This document shows positions 35,801-48,646 of a stretch of DNA of 64,000 nucleotides, one piece after another; within the stretch, counting starts at the first letter, position 1; the number at the start of each line of letters is the position of its first letter. The stretch comes from Taeniopygia guttata (Eukaryota > Chordata > Aves > Passeriformes > Estrildidae): NCBI RefSeq assembly GCF_048771995.1, contig NC_133024.1, positions 113,410,501 to 113,474,500 on the forward strand, given 5' to 3'. A program made the translations under genes and the position numbers. The notes under the pieces were generated by a model. The model was not told where the DNA came from, made no database searches, and saw only the letters and a program-made list of their open reading frames with translations.

Positions 35801-36814
35801 TGCCTTGGTTTCAGTTGTTAGAAAATCCATCTCCAAGCTTGCACCTCCTTAAGTCTGGAAGGGCAACATTGAGGACTCTGGGTGTGAATGTGCAGTTTGG
35901 GAATGTTATTAAATATTAATGACATCAGCATTGAAATTATTATTTTTTAAATTATTTTTATTTTCATTATTTTCATTATTTTTATTATTATTATCTAATG
36001 AGATCTAATACCCATTCTTCATCCTCTCCACTTTCTCTGTGATCACCAAGAGATGATCTTTCCTCATTTCTCTATCAAATTTTTGCTTTTTTTTTTTCCC
36101 CTCTCATTTCTTCAGGCTTTTTCTACAGGAAAAGTCATTGTACTTTGCTTTTAAGGGAAAACAGTGCATTTTAATGAAAGATTGAGGTAGTAAACTTAAT
36201 ATATAGTATTTTACAAAACCTCATTACAAGGTAGAGTTTGAAATTAATAAGAATAGTAGATAACACAATTTTCCTGCACATTATGTGTATTTACAGTAAG
36301 TAAATATAATTCTATGTTGAGATATTTATCTATATATACAAATATGTTGGGATATATATAGATATATTTATATTTATATATTTTGGTCATTTTAAATACT
36401 GTTTCTATGAGATGGAAGAGATGGAAGCTCTCCAGTGGTTAATTTAAATTTAACACCTTGAAACCTTTGAGCCTATTGAGCAAAGCTGTGTAACACAAGG
36501 AGCACATGGAGATATTTTTTGTCTCTATGTGTGTGAATTTTTATATTTCAATTTGAACTCAAAGGACAGCCCTTCATTAAAATATTTCCTTTCCTATCAG
36601 TGCTAACAGAGAATCCAGAGGGATGAAATGCATACATTTCAGATCCTATTGGATTGTATAATACTCCTTTGGGAGCAGGCAATTCTGGAAAAAAAAGCAG
36701 ATTTTAGTCCTGTTGGAGGTGTGATGTCTGGTTTTGCTTCAGACAGGCTCCTCTAAAAATTGGGTGCTTTATGCCTGTGTAATCCTCACTTGCTTGCAGT
36801 TCAAAAAACAAGCA

Positions 36815-36885
36815 TAAATATATAAATGTATATATATATGTATATGTATAATATATATTTATATATTTATAATATATATATAATT
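36815..36885. repeat. TA-rich microsatellite
   Basis: Interrupted (TA)n and (TATATT)n run, with a smaller similar tract at about 36330-36385. Confidence 0.8.
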
Positions 36886-38420
36886 TAGCCACTCCATCAG
36901 CTGATAATACATAAATCAGTGCATCAACTGGAAAGTTCTCAAAAATAGAGGTAGTTAATTTAACTGGAAATCATTAGATTTTATACAAAGGAGGGAAAAA
37001 AAGTTTGAAATCATGCTCTGTGTCTGCAGAAAGTGAATATTTGGCCTTGCTTCACAAGTACAATGTTTTAATCCCAATATTGAGTGTTCAGGTAGAGCAT
37101 CATGGTTCAAATAATCTCCTTTTCCCTCACGAGAGGAGGGAGCTGATGGAAAATATTTGGTTTTTTGGCATTGTATTTTTAGCTTTCGTTTCATTTAGTC
37201 TCTATGTTTTTTATAGGAACCAAATTAAAATGGAATTTAATAGGAACCAAATGAATTTAGGCTGGGAGTGAATTTTGTCTTAACAAAGAATTCCATTGAT
37301 GGGGAGTTTCAGGCCCATCGTTGGAGCTTGGTAGGAAAGAGCAGCTCCCAAATCTGCCCAGTTAAATTGCATTTATCTGTGTACATCAGCATGCAGATAA
37401 AAATAAAAAAACCCACATCCAAATCCTATCCATATAAACAGATTGTAAGAATAAAGTCTTGGATTTGGGTTTATTTTGAACCTTTATAACTGGGTGTGCT
37501 CGGTGCAGAACTCTCATTGTTTGACAGAGCCCAGGTGCAAATAAAATCTTCTCCATCAGGAGCTGTAATTTTGTGTTATTTTATACTACAGCAGAGAAGG
37601 CTCCAGATGCAGCTGGTTTTTGTCTCCCTTTTCCCTCCTTGTTGTTCAGTCTCAAGCTCTAAGTGAGCGCTGGGGAAAAGTGAAACTTAATGATTATGAA
37701 ATTAAAAAGAATTTTAAACAGCAAAAGCAAACTTCTGTTACAGAGAAGTTTCTGCACACACCTGACCAAACTCTTCAAATTACAGAAGGCAGATGTGAAA
37801 TCATAAATAAAATACAGCTTTTGCTCTTCCTTCTTTATGTTACAATTACCACAATTTGTGCTGATGAGTGGGGGAGTGAGGGTCTGGAGTGTGCAGTAGC
37901 TGTATTTGGATTTCTGGGAATTTTGGGGATTACTGTCCTCTGCATCTCCCTTCTTGTTCAGAGCTTTTTTTTTTCACTCAGTGCCACTCTCAGTGTGACA
38001 AATCAGAATTCTCCTGGTGTGCCCCTGGGTACTGGATCAGTGCTTGGAAATTCCCAATCTCTCCTTGGCTTCTTTTAAAATATTTCAATTGAGCTTTGGA
38101 GTGTGGAGAATTTATTAGTGAGAGGTGTTGGGTAGTTTCTGTTGGTGCAGTGCTTTTCTGCTTTTAGTTGATTATTTTTTTTTAGTGTGCATTGAAATTA
38201 CTTTTTTTTTTTTTACCATTTAAAATAGAGATAGAAATATTTTCTTATTATAAATATTAAACTTGTGGATGAACACTGAGTAGCTCTCTTGTCACCAAGC
38301 TGTTTAGTTGGGATGAGGAATTTAATTCTTACTTAGAGAAAGAAATGAACATATTTACCTTAGGGAATGTACTCTTGAAAAGTGTGATTGGGAGAAAAAC
38401 CACACAGTTTTATAGGAAAT

Positions 38421-38652
38421 AATGGCTTTAGGATGAAGGAAAACAGGATTAAGTTGGATATTAGGGTGAAATTGTTCCCTGGGAGGGTGGGGAGACCCTG
38501 GCACAGGGTGCCCAAGGAGGTTGGGGATTCTCCTGGATCCCTGGCAGTGCCCAAGGCCAGGTTGGACCCTGGGGCTGGAGCAGCCTGGGACAGTGGGAGG
38601 TGGGATGAATAATCCTTAAAATCCCTTCCAAACCCTTCTGGGATTCTGTACT
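38421..38652 (+). mobile_element. CR1 LINE fragment (plus)
   Basis: It starts at 'aatggctttaggatgaagg', continues 'gttggatattagggtgaaat', 'gttccctgggagggtggg' and 'cccaaggccaggttggaccc', and ends with a 'cccttccaaacccttctggg' tail. Confidence 0.9.
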
Positions 38653-38741
38653 TCATGAAAAATTTGACTTGGCTTCAGTTCTCCTGCCCAAACCTGATGA
38701 AGAACAGTTTCAGCATTTATTTGTGCCACCCTACAGGCAGT

Positions 38742-39182
38742 TTAGTTATTAAATTCACAAAACCTGTCGCTGGTAGGTTGTGAAATGCAGATTTTCCACC
38801 ACGGTGTGCGTGAGTGGCTGCAGATCCTGTCAGAGCCTGAACACAGAACAGCTGCAGCTTCTGGGATTCCAGAATCCTTCAATCTCAGGGCAGCATCTTC
38901 CCAGGAAAGCTGTGTCCAGCAGTTTGGGGGTTCCCTGCCCTGGGCTGCTCCAGAGGTGTCCAGGAGGTTCCCAATCCAACACCTCTCGTGGCAGTGGCCA
39001 CCAGAGGCTGCTGCAGAACGGCAGATGCTGCTGGAACAGGGAATTCCAGCTGAAATCCCACAGTAATATTCCTGCTCAGTGGACTTGGAGCAGAAATTAA
39101 CCATAACTTCACGTATCAGTTTATTTTTTTGCACAATAATGTTATTTTTTACGTGCCAATATGATCGTGGGACGTTCAGCAT
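38742..39182. other. GC-richer island of unknown nature in intron 5
   Basis: A segment of about 320 bp (38770-39090) is markedly more GC-rich than its surroundings. It supports overlapping open frames on both strands (146 aa on minus, 106 aa on plus). None resembles a protein family I know; they are rich in Ser, Cys and Gln with no domain pattern. It could be an old retroposed fragment, an unrecognised interspersed repeat, or a conserved non-coding element. Confidence 0.3.
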
Positions 39183-41039
39183 CCCTGTTCCTGGAACTTT
39201 GTATGAAGGAATTTATTAGAGTAAAAATTAATTTTTCTATGGTGACTAGTATTTGAAACTTTGTTTTAAATATAAACCCCTATTTTCTTAGGAATTTGTA
39301 AAAATCCCCATCCTTGATTATGTGTTTATATCTTTGATCAGCTCAATAAGCACATGGACATTATGGGGGAAATTAGCTTGAGAATTGCACACATAGAACA
39401 ATTCTTAAATGGTTCAGGATGTGTTAGAAGCAGTGAAATCAAGAAGTTTGCTTAAAATCTATGGGGAAAAATAACTTGAAATAATACACTCAGGAGAGTA
39501 AATGGTTGGAATTGTGTGACATATTTGTAATAATGGAACAGCACACAGAAATAGGTGCTTTTTTGTTCTTTCCAGAAAATACTCTGTGGCAAAAACACAT
39601 CATAATTTCCGACACAACCTCAAGCACCTTCATTATTTATTTACAGTGTCATCACACTTTAGTCACCTTTATTTTGTAACTTAATTTCTGTCAGACTGTA
39701 AACCCATCCTTAGGTGAGTTAATTCTGGGAGAGTTAAACTAGTTTTAACTTTGGGTGAGTTAAAATTCTGTTTCTGTGTGTAGGACTTGCACATCCAGTG
39801 CTGCTGAGTGAATTTCTGTGTTTGGAAAGCAATAGGAAAACACTCTCTGATTAAGCACAGTTTTTCCATGTTCTCCCTGACAGAAATGAAAGCTGTAATT
39901 TTTCTAAATATCAGTTACAGCCAATCAGTTACTGCGGGTATGTAAAACAAGTGGGATAATGTGTAAGGAATTTATTTATTCTGTCAAAGCTCTGAGTGAA
40001 GGTGCAAGTCAAAGAAATGCTCACAAAACCTTAATCATCATCATCACATCATCATTTATGATGCAGAGCAAAAATTAATAAAGGAGTGGAAAGGAAATAT
40101 TTAAAGATATTTTATCCAAGAGTTTGACAGAAAATATTCAGAGGGGGCTTTAGGAAAGCAAGATATGAGGAGTAATTTCTCTGTAACTAAAATTTAGCTG
40201 CTGAGTCTCTCTTAGGTTGTCCTGGGGCTTGGAACCAAGTGCTTGACAGAATTTGGGGAAAATTATTGTTTTCTTTGTGTCCTGCTCTGCCACTGGTGCT
40301 GCAGGGCTGACAGCCCTGTGAAATTTGAGAGCAGGTCATTTCTGGGGGTGAAAATCCAGAGGAAGGTGTTGGGAACAGGAGCACTTCTTTCATTCCTTCT
40401 CCAGGTAGAAGAGTGGGATGTGGAAAGGAGGAGTCATTCCTTGGAAAGATAACTGTTTATGGGAAGTTTGCTCTCAATTTGTGGGTTTTGAGGAGTTGGG
40501 CTGGAGCTCAGACACATCTTGTTGTGGGGCAGGAGAGCTCAGTCCTGCCTCCAGCACCCACACAGGAAAAGTATTCCAGTTCCCAGATACAGCAGGGGTG
40601 GGAATGAGGATTCTGGGTTTGCTTAGGACCTTTTTGCATAAAAATCAGATCTCTTCCTCTTGGGCAAGAATCAGTAGTGCCTTATTTCCATTGAAGCCAC
40701 AATTGTTTGTGGTTTCATTTATCACATAAAAGACAACTTCAGCTCTCTGAAATTTAAGATGCATAGTGAGCAAAAAGTCCCAGAATCTGTGTTTGTGGCT
40801 GTTCCTAAAGGCGTGGCAAACATTTCATGTCAAACTTCTTAAACTAGAATTTGTTACCTCCAGAAAGAGTGAATGTGGAGCAGTTGGCTCAGGGTGTCAC
40901 CACAGGGGTATTAATAGTAGTAAATCATCCCTTAGCTGAAGGTATGACCTGTTTTAGGCAGATATTCCACTGAGAAATCAGTAAAAAAAAATTATTTTTT
41001 TTTTTTAATGCTGCTTTAGCCTTCAAATTGAGTCTTCAT

Positions 41040-41506
41040 TGTGGGAAGTGGATTTGTAGGGAATTCTCCAAGCCTGACAGAAGGATCACACAGTGAGCAC
41101 CTGTGTGCAAACCCTGAGATCAGAAATGCTGCCTTAGAAATGCCATGGGATAGAACAGACATTGCTGAGGGAGAAATACAAGTTTCAAAGGATGGCCTTG
41201 CAAATAAGGCTGGATCCTTTGGAGGAATAGAACTATGAAAAATGCATTGCAGTGGGACCCACGAGGGGTAATTTTAGATAATTGGCTTTAAGGCATTTAC
41301 AGCATGGTGTGGCTAAAGCTGATAGGCCAAGAAACACTTAGAGTGTATTGTAATTAGGAAATAATTAGCTTCTAATTCTGATGTTGTGAATGATAACATC
41401 TGTATTGTTTCACCCTTCGCATGAGACTGAAAATGGAATAAAAGTTTTTAAAAAAAACACCTTTCTGGGTCCCCATCTCTGGGTCAGAAAAAGGCTTAAT
41501 CCAACA
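41040..41506 (+). mobile_element. Solo LTR (TGTGGGAAGTGG...AATCCAACA)
   Basis: This 467-bp block starts TGTGGGAAGTGG and ends ATCCAACA. Near the end it has a 'gaaaatggaataaaag' polyadenylation region (about 41431-41446), which gives left-to-right orientation. Flanks cttcat / cttagt (41034-41039, 41507-41512) match at 4 of 6 positions, a worn 6-bp target duplication. Its termini resemble those of pair 1 (TGTGGGA...CCAACA), so it probably belongs to a related family. It ends about 356 bp before exon 6. Confidence 0.7.
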
Positions 41507-41862
41507 CTTAGTGCTGGACTAAAGGGCTTCTTCCAGCAGAGGATCTCAGCACGTTGAGAAACCTGCAAGATGCAGATGAATGTGTGCACTCCACACTTCA
41601 GGATGTAGGAAAACCTCTACAAACCCTGCTACAGAGAAAAATTAAGCTTAATTAATCTTCAAAGGTGTGTGGTCTCAACTCTAGGACAGTATCAAGTAAT
41701 CAAGCCAGGCTGGACTAGAACGAGCAGGAGAACTTAGTTTTTGAAGAGGGAAAATTCCTTTGTTTTGAAGTAGAAGATTGCTTGACTAAAAATGTTTTTG
41801 GAAGAACGCTGGTGTGTCCTGACACGGGGTGATCTTTCTCATCTTGTTGCCCTTGCCTGCAG

Positions 41863-42134
41863 GAAATCCATCTTGCTTTCCTGAAATGGCTGGAGGGGAA
41901 CGTGGATGCTGAGGGACTGAGGGCATCCCGCAAGGTGTCCCTGAAGTTTGTTTCATCCCCTGAGCACAAGGTGGAGGTGACTCCGTCCCTGGTGCCGGTG
42001 ATCACGGAGATGGGGAGGTTCTCCTCAGAGCATTTCAGCCTCCAGACCTATCAGCAGCATCTCCAGACCAAGAAGCTGGGCAAGATCCTTCTTTTCACTG
42101 AGGTGGCCACGACAACCATGAATCTTCTGGATGG
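41863..42134 (+). CDS. HLCS: HLCS coding exon 6 (last exon in window)
   Basis: This exon encodes residues 524-613 plus two bases of the next codon. The acceptor is ttgcctgcag and the donor is gg|gtaaga (phase 2). It reads EIHLAFLKWLEGNVDAEG..., then VSLKFVSS, VEVTPSLVPVIT, FSSEHFSLQTYQQHLQTKKL, GKILLFTEVATTTMNLLDG, and aligns without gaps of note to human HLCS ([39 protein letters not shown]). This is the entrance of the ligase domain; in human the sequence continues LMFQTPQEMG and then the GKGRGG biotin-adenylate motif, which is not encoded in the remaining window. The exon is GC-richer than the flanking intron. Confidence 0.97.
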
Positions 42135-45100
42135 GTAAGATCTGAATTAACTTTCTGATCGGGAGTTCATAGTTGTGGTAACACACAATGATCAGAGAGG
42201 AACTGGACATGAAATGGAGAACTTTATTTTCATAGGATATTAATTGATAATGTATTAAATACTGAGCCATAAAGGGTGGGGAAAGCTGATTTGGACTCAA
42301 CTTTTTGCTTGACAGTGGAGTTTAATCTTTATTCCTCTGAACATCACTGTGAGAAAATTCAATTTAATAAATACTCCTATTTAGGAGATAAAATACATTC
42401 TCTAGTGCAAATTATTATCTCAGCCTTTTATTTGAAAGACTGATACCAAGCAGGTTGTGCCTCTAATTTTAACATTCCTGTTTTCTCTCATTTATTTTGC
42501 TGAATTTTTCCCTAAAATGCTCTTTAGTGTTTGGTTTGGGTTTTTAAAACGTGGATTAGGGCTCTGCTAGAGGTTCTTTCATGATCACACAGATGACCCT
42601 TGTGAATGAGCTGTGGGATACCTTAGAGGAGGTTCTTCATTAGAGTTTAAATGGGATTAAGTGATAGGAAAATCACAGTTACTAAATCTCAGCCTGGAGT
42701 CTGTGTACAAAGGCTGTACTGTTGTGTTTAGTGGAAATTCGGTGGAAAAATCTGTCGTGGGGAAGTTGTTGCTCTTCAGGACAGAAACTCCAAGCCTGCA
42801 GCTGTAAATTCTGGTGGCAGCTAGTTTTGAATTATCAGGGTTAATTTATCTGCAGAAATTGCAGATGAATTTTACAGGTGAAAAACAACCTCAGGAATTT
42901 TGTTTGGGATTTTTTTCTTTAATCAAGATTGAATTGTCTTGAGTGTTGTTGTCACTAATGAGTTAACCAATAATAATGCTTCAGTTCTCAGCCTGATAGC
43001 CTAAATTGCAATTTATGGACAAATACAAATTTAATTTCCAGACCATTCCCTGTGTGTTCAAACATCCACACATGAAAAAAAAAAAAAAGTTTCTGTCTGA
43101 TTTTGCCAATCCTCTCCCCCAGATTTAATCCTGCAGCTGATTTTGCAGTGGCTTTTGCAGAGATAGAGACTTGCCAGTTTGATAAGAGGCCATGAAGAGT
43201 TATTTCATAGAAATACAATTATTTGTAGCATTTACTTCTTCATTTTTAGTGCTCACAGCATGTTCAGCCCATAGGGTTGAAAGGTGGACTGTGAAGAAAT
43301 TGGTGATGATTTAATAAATCAAGAGGTTTCTTCCCTCAGTTTGTTTTGGTTCTCAGTAACTTTGTTCCAACATCTCAGTAAAACAAAGTGTTTAAATTCA
43401 GAGTTTTGGGATTTGATTTGCATCGAGCTAAATAGAATCTGACCAATTTATGCATGATTAATCATCAAGGCAAGGGAGATAAGAGAAGTGGTCTTGATTT
43501 TTCAGATATGTTTAAAGGTTGGTTTTTTATATTGAGTAATCCAAATACAATGAAGTGCTCACAGGTATAGATCTTCAAGATTTCCCCCACCATTATGAGG
43601 CTTAAATAGTTAATTTTCAGGTAAGTTGTGAACTACAAGTCCTGACTCTACATATCTTATGCTATAAAGGTGGTCCTAGGCAGATAATAATTTGAATTAT
43701 TAATTTATTAATAATCTATCTGCACTTTATCTTTTGAAAAGACCTTTCTTTTATTAAGTTAAAAAAATTGTCTTAGGTATTATGGTTGATGCTGTAAATA
43801 CTCTGTTGTTGTGGGTAATGAAATAATGTAAACCTTGTGATTTGCAGTTCATTGAAAAACCTTGAGATTGAAATGATAACATTTCATAAATCCCTACAAA
43901 TTGATGCAAAAATCAGGTAATTTTTGTTGAAGGAAAAAGTTGTCATGTTTTTAAGGTGCTTCCACAGGAACCAATATGAATTTATTAGGATATGTGTGTG
44001 GTGTTTGTGTCTAATTGCCAGTTCTGAATGAAAGCAAAACACATCTCAGGAAAAATAATTTTCTTTGCTTGAAGAAAAAATAGTTACTTATTGATCCTTC
44101 AGGATTCCCAAAAAAACATTACAACATTTTCTTCATGTAATCAGGCATTGCACGAGGGACTCTGTTAGGATCTCCCAAATTTGTCTCAAATTTTAACAAG
44201 TTTTGATGCTTAAATACAGATACCTCAAGAACTTAATGAATGAGATTTGTTGTAAATAGTTTAATTAGATTATCAAAATAATTCAGCATTTTACTTCTGC
44301 CGCTTCGGATTTTCTCGTACCTCTCCCACCAACTGGGTGCCAAACTTTTGTCTCCCTTTTCCACCTCCCCAGATTTCCATAACCCCCCAAAAAAATGAAG
44401 AGATGGAAGGGGGAAAAGGGGGCTGGAATTAATTTAATGGCTGAGCAAGCTCACAGTGGAGAAACAGCCGGAGCCTAATAGGGGCCTTTGTCTGCATTTC
44501 CACCCTGGCTGGGAACGTGCCAGTCAAAAGTCAGGCAGGAGGAACAGGTGGGAACTATTAGACCTGTCATAAAGTTTGAAAAATTGATTCTGGAGGCTGA
44601 GGGAATAGATTGGACTTGACAGTGTTGTCCTAAAGATTCTAAGGGAAAGTTGTGTTGTTTAATTTGGGATCCCTTGATTGTTCATTAGCTCTCCAGATGG
44701 TGGTTGGGCCGTTTGGTGCTCACTGTATTGGCCCTGCCTGCGTTTGTGTGTCCTGAGATCACACCAAAGTGGGAATTCACCTGTAGGTACCCCAAATTTA
44801 ATGGCATTGGCCTAATTGTCAAATAAAAATTCCTAAAAATGTCATCTGTTGTTTTAAATTATCAATATTCCTTCTGTGATTTCATGTTCAAAGTCCTTTC
44901 AGGCTATTTTTTAAAGCACTGCAACTTTTATTTCTCGAACTGAAATTTCAAATCTTCCCCAAACATTGTTGTTTTTTTTTTTTTTTCTCTAGATGGAAAT
45001 TCTTTCTGTGAGCTTCAGAAACCTTTTCTTCCCAAATGTTTATCCTAATGCCACCTGAGCAGGTTAACCCTGCCAGAAACAGTTCCACTTTCTCTGGCTC

Positions 45101-46054
45101 CTCAGAAGTGCAGGTTTTAAAATGAAACCATTGTTGTTGAGGCTGCATCTGGTGTAGTGATAAAAGTGTTACATTATAGACTTAAAATGGGTGTATATAT
45201 AGTGTATATATACATTATACACTTACTACACTCATAAGGGTTGAGATTAACGAAGAATTATTTCTATTTTTAATATTTCTGCACACCCTAATTGGCTGGA
45301 ATGGTTTCATGAGCATTTCACTAAAATTAAATGAATGAGATAGAAATTTCAGTTTTATTCTTTATCTTAGATTCTGTTTCAATATTTTAGTTGGCAGAAA
45401 AATTGATTTACACATGACTAAGCCAGCATGGGATATATTCTGTATAAAATGCCATAGTGGATCCCTTTTCCCCAATATTTAAGAAGCACAAAGTGCCATT
45501 GTTAGGGAGAGTTTGACACAAAAGTGGTGAATTTTAGTGGAAGTGAAATATGGGCTGAGGTTCCTTTCATAACTGCTGAATAGTATATGTAAATAAAATG
45601 TCAATTGAGAATAAACAATTTCCAAACAGCTAAAAGCTTTGCAGGATAAAGTCTTTTCTATTGTTGGCATCCTTTTACTTTTCTAGATTCATACTGCTGA
45701 ATTTTGAAAAGCTGAACTGCAGCTCTAATTTTGGGAAGTGGGCATGTAGACTCATTTTATTGAAAACTCTTGGTTTAGTTGGATTGAAATATGGATGATG
45801 CTGATGCAGGTCTGAGTTAAGGAAAACCAGTGTGTAATTGAAGGAGATGGGAATGGCACTTCAGGGGCAAACAAGCTGAGATTGACAAACTCTGTTAGGG
45901 ACTGGGGGATTTTTCATTTGGTTTTCAAGTCTTTGTGATGTTTTACTCTGTGTTTAGTTATTCATTGCACCTCCCCCTTATTCTCCATTGAAACTGTATT
46001 TTTTAAATATTTGAATGATATTATAAATATATAGTTGATCTAAATAGTTGAATG

Positions 46055-46107
46055 ATTGGGATGAGCTTTAAGACCCCTTCCCACTCAAACCATTCCACGG
46101 TTCTTTG
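46055..46107 (+). mobile_element. CR1 3'-tail fragment (plus)
   Basis: Only the tail remains: 'gatgagctttaagacccctt', cccactcaaaccattccacg, gttctttg. Confidence 0.65.
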
Positions 46108-47580
46108 TATTTTAGCATGGTGAGACTCTCCCAGTACATTTTTAGCCTGCTAAAAATAAGTATTTTGTCACAAACATTAACAGTTTATATAAATTAACCC
46201 TCTCTACCCTCGTCCCTCAGGAATTTCGGTTGGGGAGTTAGACAATACCATAGTGTGCAGGAAAGATTCTTCCTTACAGGAAAGGTGCCTTTCTCTCAGG
46301 AAATTGGAAATTTAAATAGGAAATTATAAAACCATGTGCTGTTCCATAGGTCAGATGCGTTTTAACACTCTACATCTTCTATACTCAATCTTTTTTGCAG
46401 TTACATAACCCCAAAAAATGTTGTCAGTTTGGATATTGAGGTCATAATAGCTCATGCTGCCTTTAAAAACTCAGATCCCTTGGTTTTGTGAACCTGTAGG
46501 ATGGGACAGGAATGCTGTGCTTGATTCATGTCTTATAATCTGAAGTTTGATACTAAGAGCAATAGACCTGCTCTTCATATTCCTAGATATAGGAGTGTAT
46601 ATAATATATATCATATTGCTTCATTATTTACATCACTGTTACTACTATTAAGCTTCCATTTCTTAATTTATTTGCGTGGCTGAAGGACTTTTTATCCTCC
46701 AAACAAAAAAAAGTTGGTGCATTAAATAGCTGATTCTGTGCTTTTCTTCCTTAAGGGTGTTTTTATATAGGCAGTGTTTTTGTGCCTTCCTTTGGTGCTA
46801 AAGAGCAGCTCAAATGGCAGAGTAAAGTTTGTTTCCCTTAAATCAAATCAAATTAAGTTCAACAGTAGGGGGTTTTTTTGTTGCTAATTTAATTTTAAAT
46901 GTATAATATTTCATACTTTATTCTGCCATTCATTTATGGGCAGTGTTTTGCACCAGCCAGTGCTGGAGGAAGCTCAGCCTGATAACAAAAGATCACGCCG
47001 GAATTTTTGAATTTTTGGGACACAGCCAAGAGTCTGTTCCCTCCCTGGCCTGTAGAAAGGGAGGAATTCGGAAGTTTTTGGCACTGATTTGGTCCTGTGC
47101 CATTCCCAGACTCTTCCATGCCATCCCATTTTCCACGACACACTTGCTGAAAGATTTCTCTATTGGGATTTGGCATCTCCTTTGCTTCAGTTTTCCCTGA
47201 CTTTCTCTCCACCTGTTGTGCACCATTCCTGAGGGCACCAAACAATCAGGTCCCTATTTTCCTGTCACGCACCTTGTGGGCCTGATTTGCCATGGAACTG
47301 AAGGCAAAATGTGCCCTTTTTTTTTTATTTTTTAATTTTTTTAATTGTTGTTGTTGTGTAAAATCAGTGCATTTTTTTCCTGTTAACAGAGTGGGCCCCC
47401 CGCTTGCAGTGCAGAGGGAGGTTTGGCATTCCCAATGGAATGGAGTCATAAAATAAAGATTCCCGTTTGGCAGAGCAATTAACCCGTGCTGAACTCCGAT
47501 GGGAGATTGGGTTTCCCTGCTGCTGGAAGTTCCTGAACAATGCCCATTATCACAGGGACACCAACACAGCCCCAGCAGCC

Positions 47581-48646
47581 TTGAATCTGGGGAAATTGTT
47601 CTTAAATCTGAGGGGAATTATTATTTTAATCTGGGGGGAATTGTTCTTTAAATCTGGGGGAATTGTTCTTAAATCTGAGGGGAATTATTCTTTTAATCTG
47701 AGGGGAATTGTTCTTTTAATCTGGGGAGAATTGTTCTTTACATCAAAAGGGAATCCATCCTTAAATCTGGGGGGAATTGTTCTTTAAATCTGGGAGAATT
47801 GCTCTTTAAATCTGGGGGGAATTATTCTTTTAATCTAGGGGGAGTCGTTCTTTAAATCTAAAGGGAATCATTCCTTAAATCTAGGGGGAATCATTCTTTA
47901 AATCTGAGGGGAAATGTTCTTTAAACCTGGGGGGAGTTTGTTCTTTACATGTGGGGGAAATTGTTCTTTAAATCTGGGGGGAATTGTTCTTTAAATCTGA
48001 GGGGAATTCTTCTTTAAATCTGAGGGGAAATGTTCTTTAAATTTGGGGGAATAATTCTTTAATCTGAGGGGAAATGTTCTTTAAATAAGGAGGGAATTGC
48101 TCTTTAAATATGGGGGAAATTGGTTTTTTAAATCTGAGGGGAATTATTCTTTTAATCTGCAGGGATTCGTTCTTAAAATCTAAAGGGAATCAATCCTTAA
48201 ATCTGGGGAAATCGTTCTTTAAATCTAAAGGTAATCATTCCTTAAATCTTGAGGGGAATTGTTCTTTAAATTGGGAGAATCATTCTTTAAATCTGAGGGA
48301 AATGTTCTTTAAATCTGGGGGGAATTTCTCTTTAAATCTGAAGGGAAACATTTATTAAATCTGAGGGGAATCATTCCTTAAATCTGAGGTTAATCTTTCT
48401 TTAAATCTGAGGGGAATTATTTTTTAAATCTAAAGGGAATCGTTCCTTAAATCTGAGTGGAATAACTCCTTAAATGTGAGGGAAATATTTTTTATAAATC
48501 TGAGGTTAATTTTTTCTTAAATCTGAGAGGAATCGTTCTTAAATCTGAGGGGAATTGTTCCTTGAATCTGAGGGGAATAATTCCTTAAATCTGAGGGAAA
48601 TTGTTCTTTAAATTTGAGGGGAATTGTTCCTTAAATCAGAGGGAAA
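47581..48646. repeat. Roughly 24-bp G-rich minisatellite, about 40-45 copies
   Basis: The unit is close to 'ttctttaaatctgaggggaa' plus ttgt, with variants taaatctgggggg, tctaaagggaatcattcct and others. It covers just over 1 kb. Unit length drifts between 22 and 26 bp, so frames shift and the Asn-Leu-Gly-rich open frames (47467-47787, 48110-48358) are by-products. G-runs of 4-6 recur roughly every 24 bp on the plus strand. Confidence 0.95.

Larger units (their letters stand above)
18192..41862 (+). other. HLCS intron 5 (23.7 kb)
   Basis: It is bounded by gtaagc and the acceptor ttgcctgcag. It is AT-rich with many poly-T and poly-A runs. Recognisable contents are an LTR (22552-23010), CR1 copies (23065-23425, 23711-23962, 38421-38652), a 53-bp minisatellite (25943-26583), a roughly 345-bp tandem repeat (31551-32890), TA-rich microsatellites (about 36330-36385 and 36815-36885) and an LTR (41040-41506). 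Long stretches at 18192-22551, 26584-31550 and 32891-38420 show no gene, RNA or repeat that I recognise. The exon 5 to exon 6 protein junction matches human HLCS, so no coding exon seems to be missing. Confidence 0.85.
2910..42134 (+). other. HLCS: HLCS gene, 5' part (six coding exons, catalytic exons off-window)
   Basis: HLCS attaches biotin to the biotin-dependent carboxylases (pyruvate, propionyl-CoA, methylcrotonyl-CoA and acetyl-CoA carboxylases) in cytosol and mitochondria, and has also been reported in the nucleus. The six exons listed separately join in frame to give 613 residues. Residues from about 159 on match the amino-terminal half of vertebrate HLCS, e.g. SSCHEC-like, [29 protein letters not shown] and FSSEHF motifs. 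The GRGG-type biotin-adenylate motif and the rest of the ligase domain are not encoded anywhere in 42135-64000, so the gene continues to the right. Human HLCS also spans very large introns. Identification rests on recognised protein similarity and consistent splice phases. Confidence 0.95.

Noticed and set aside
47467..48358. Asn-Leu-Gly-rich repeat protein
   Set aside because: Product of the roughly 24-bp minisatellite; unit length varies so the frame is not maintained.
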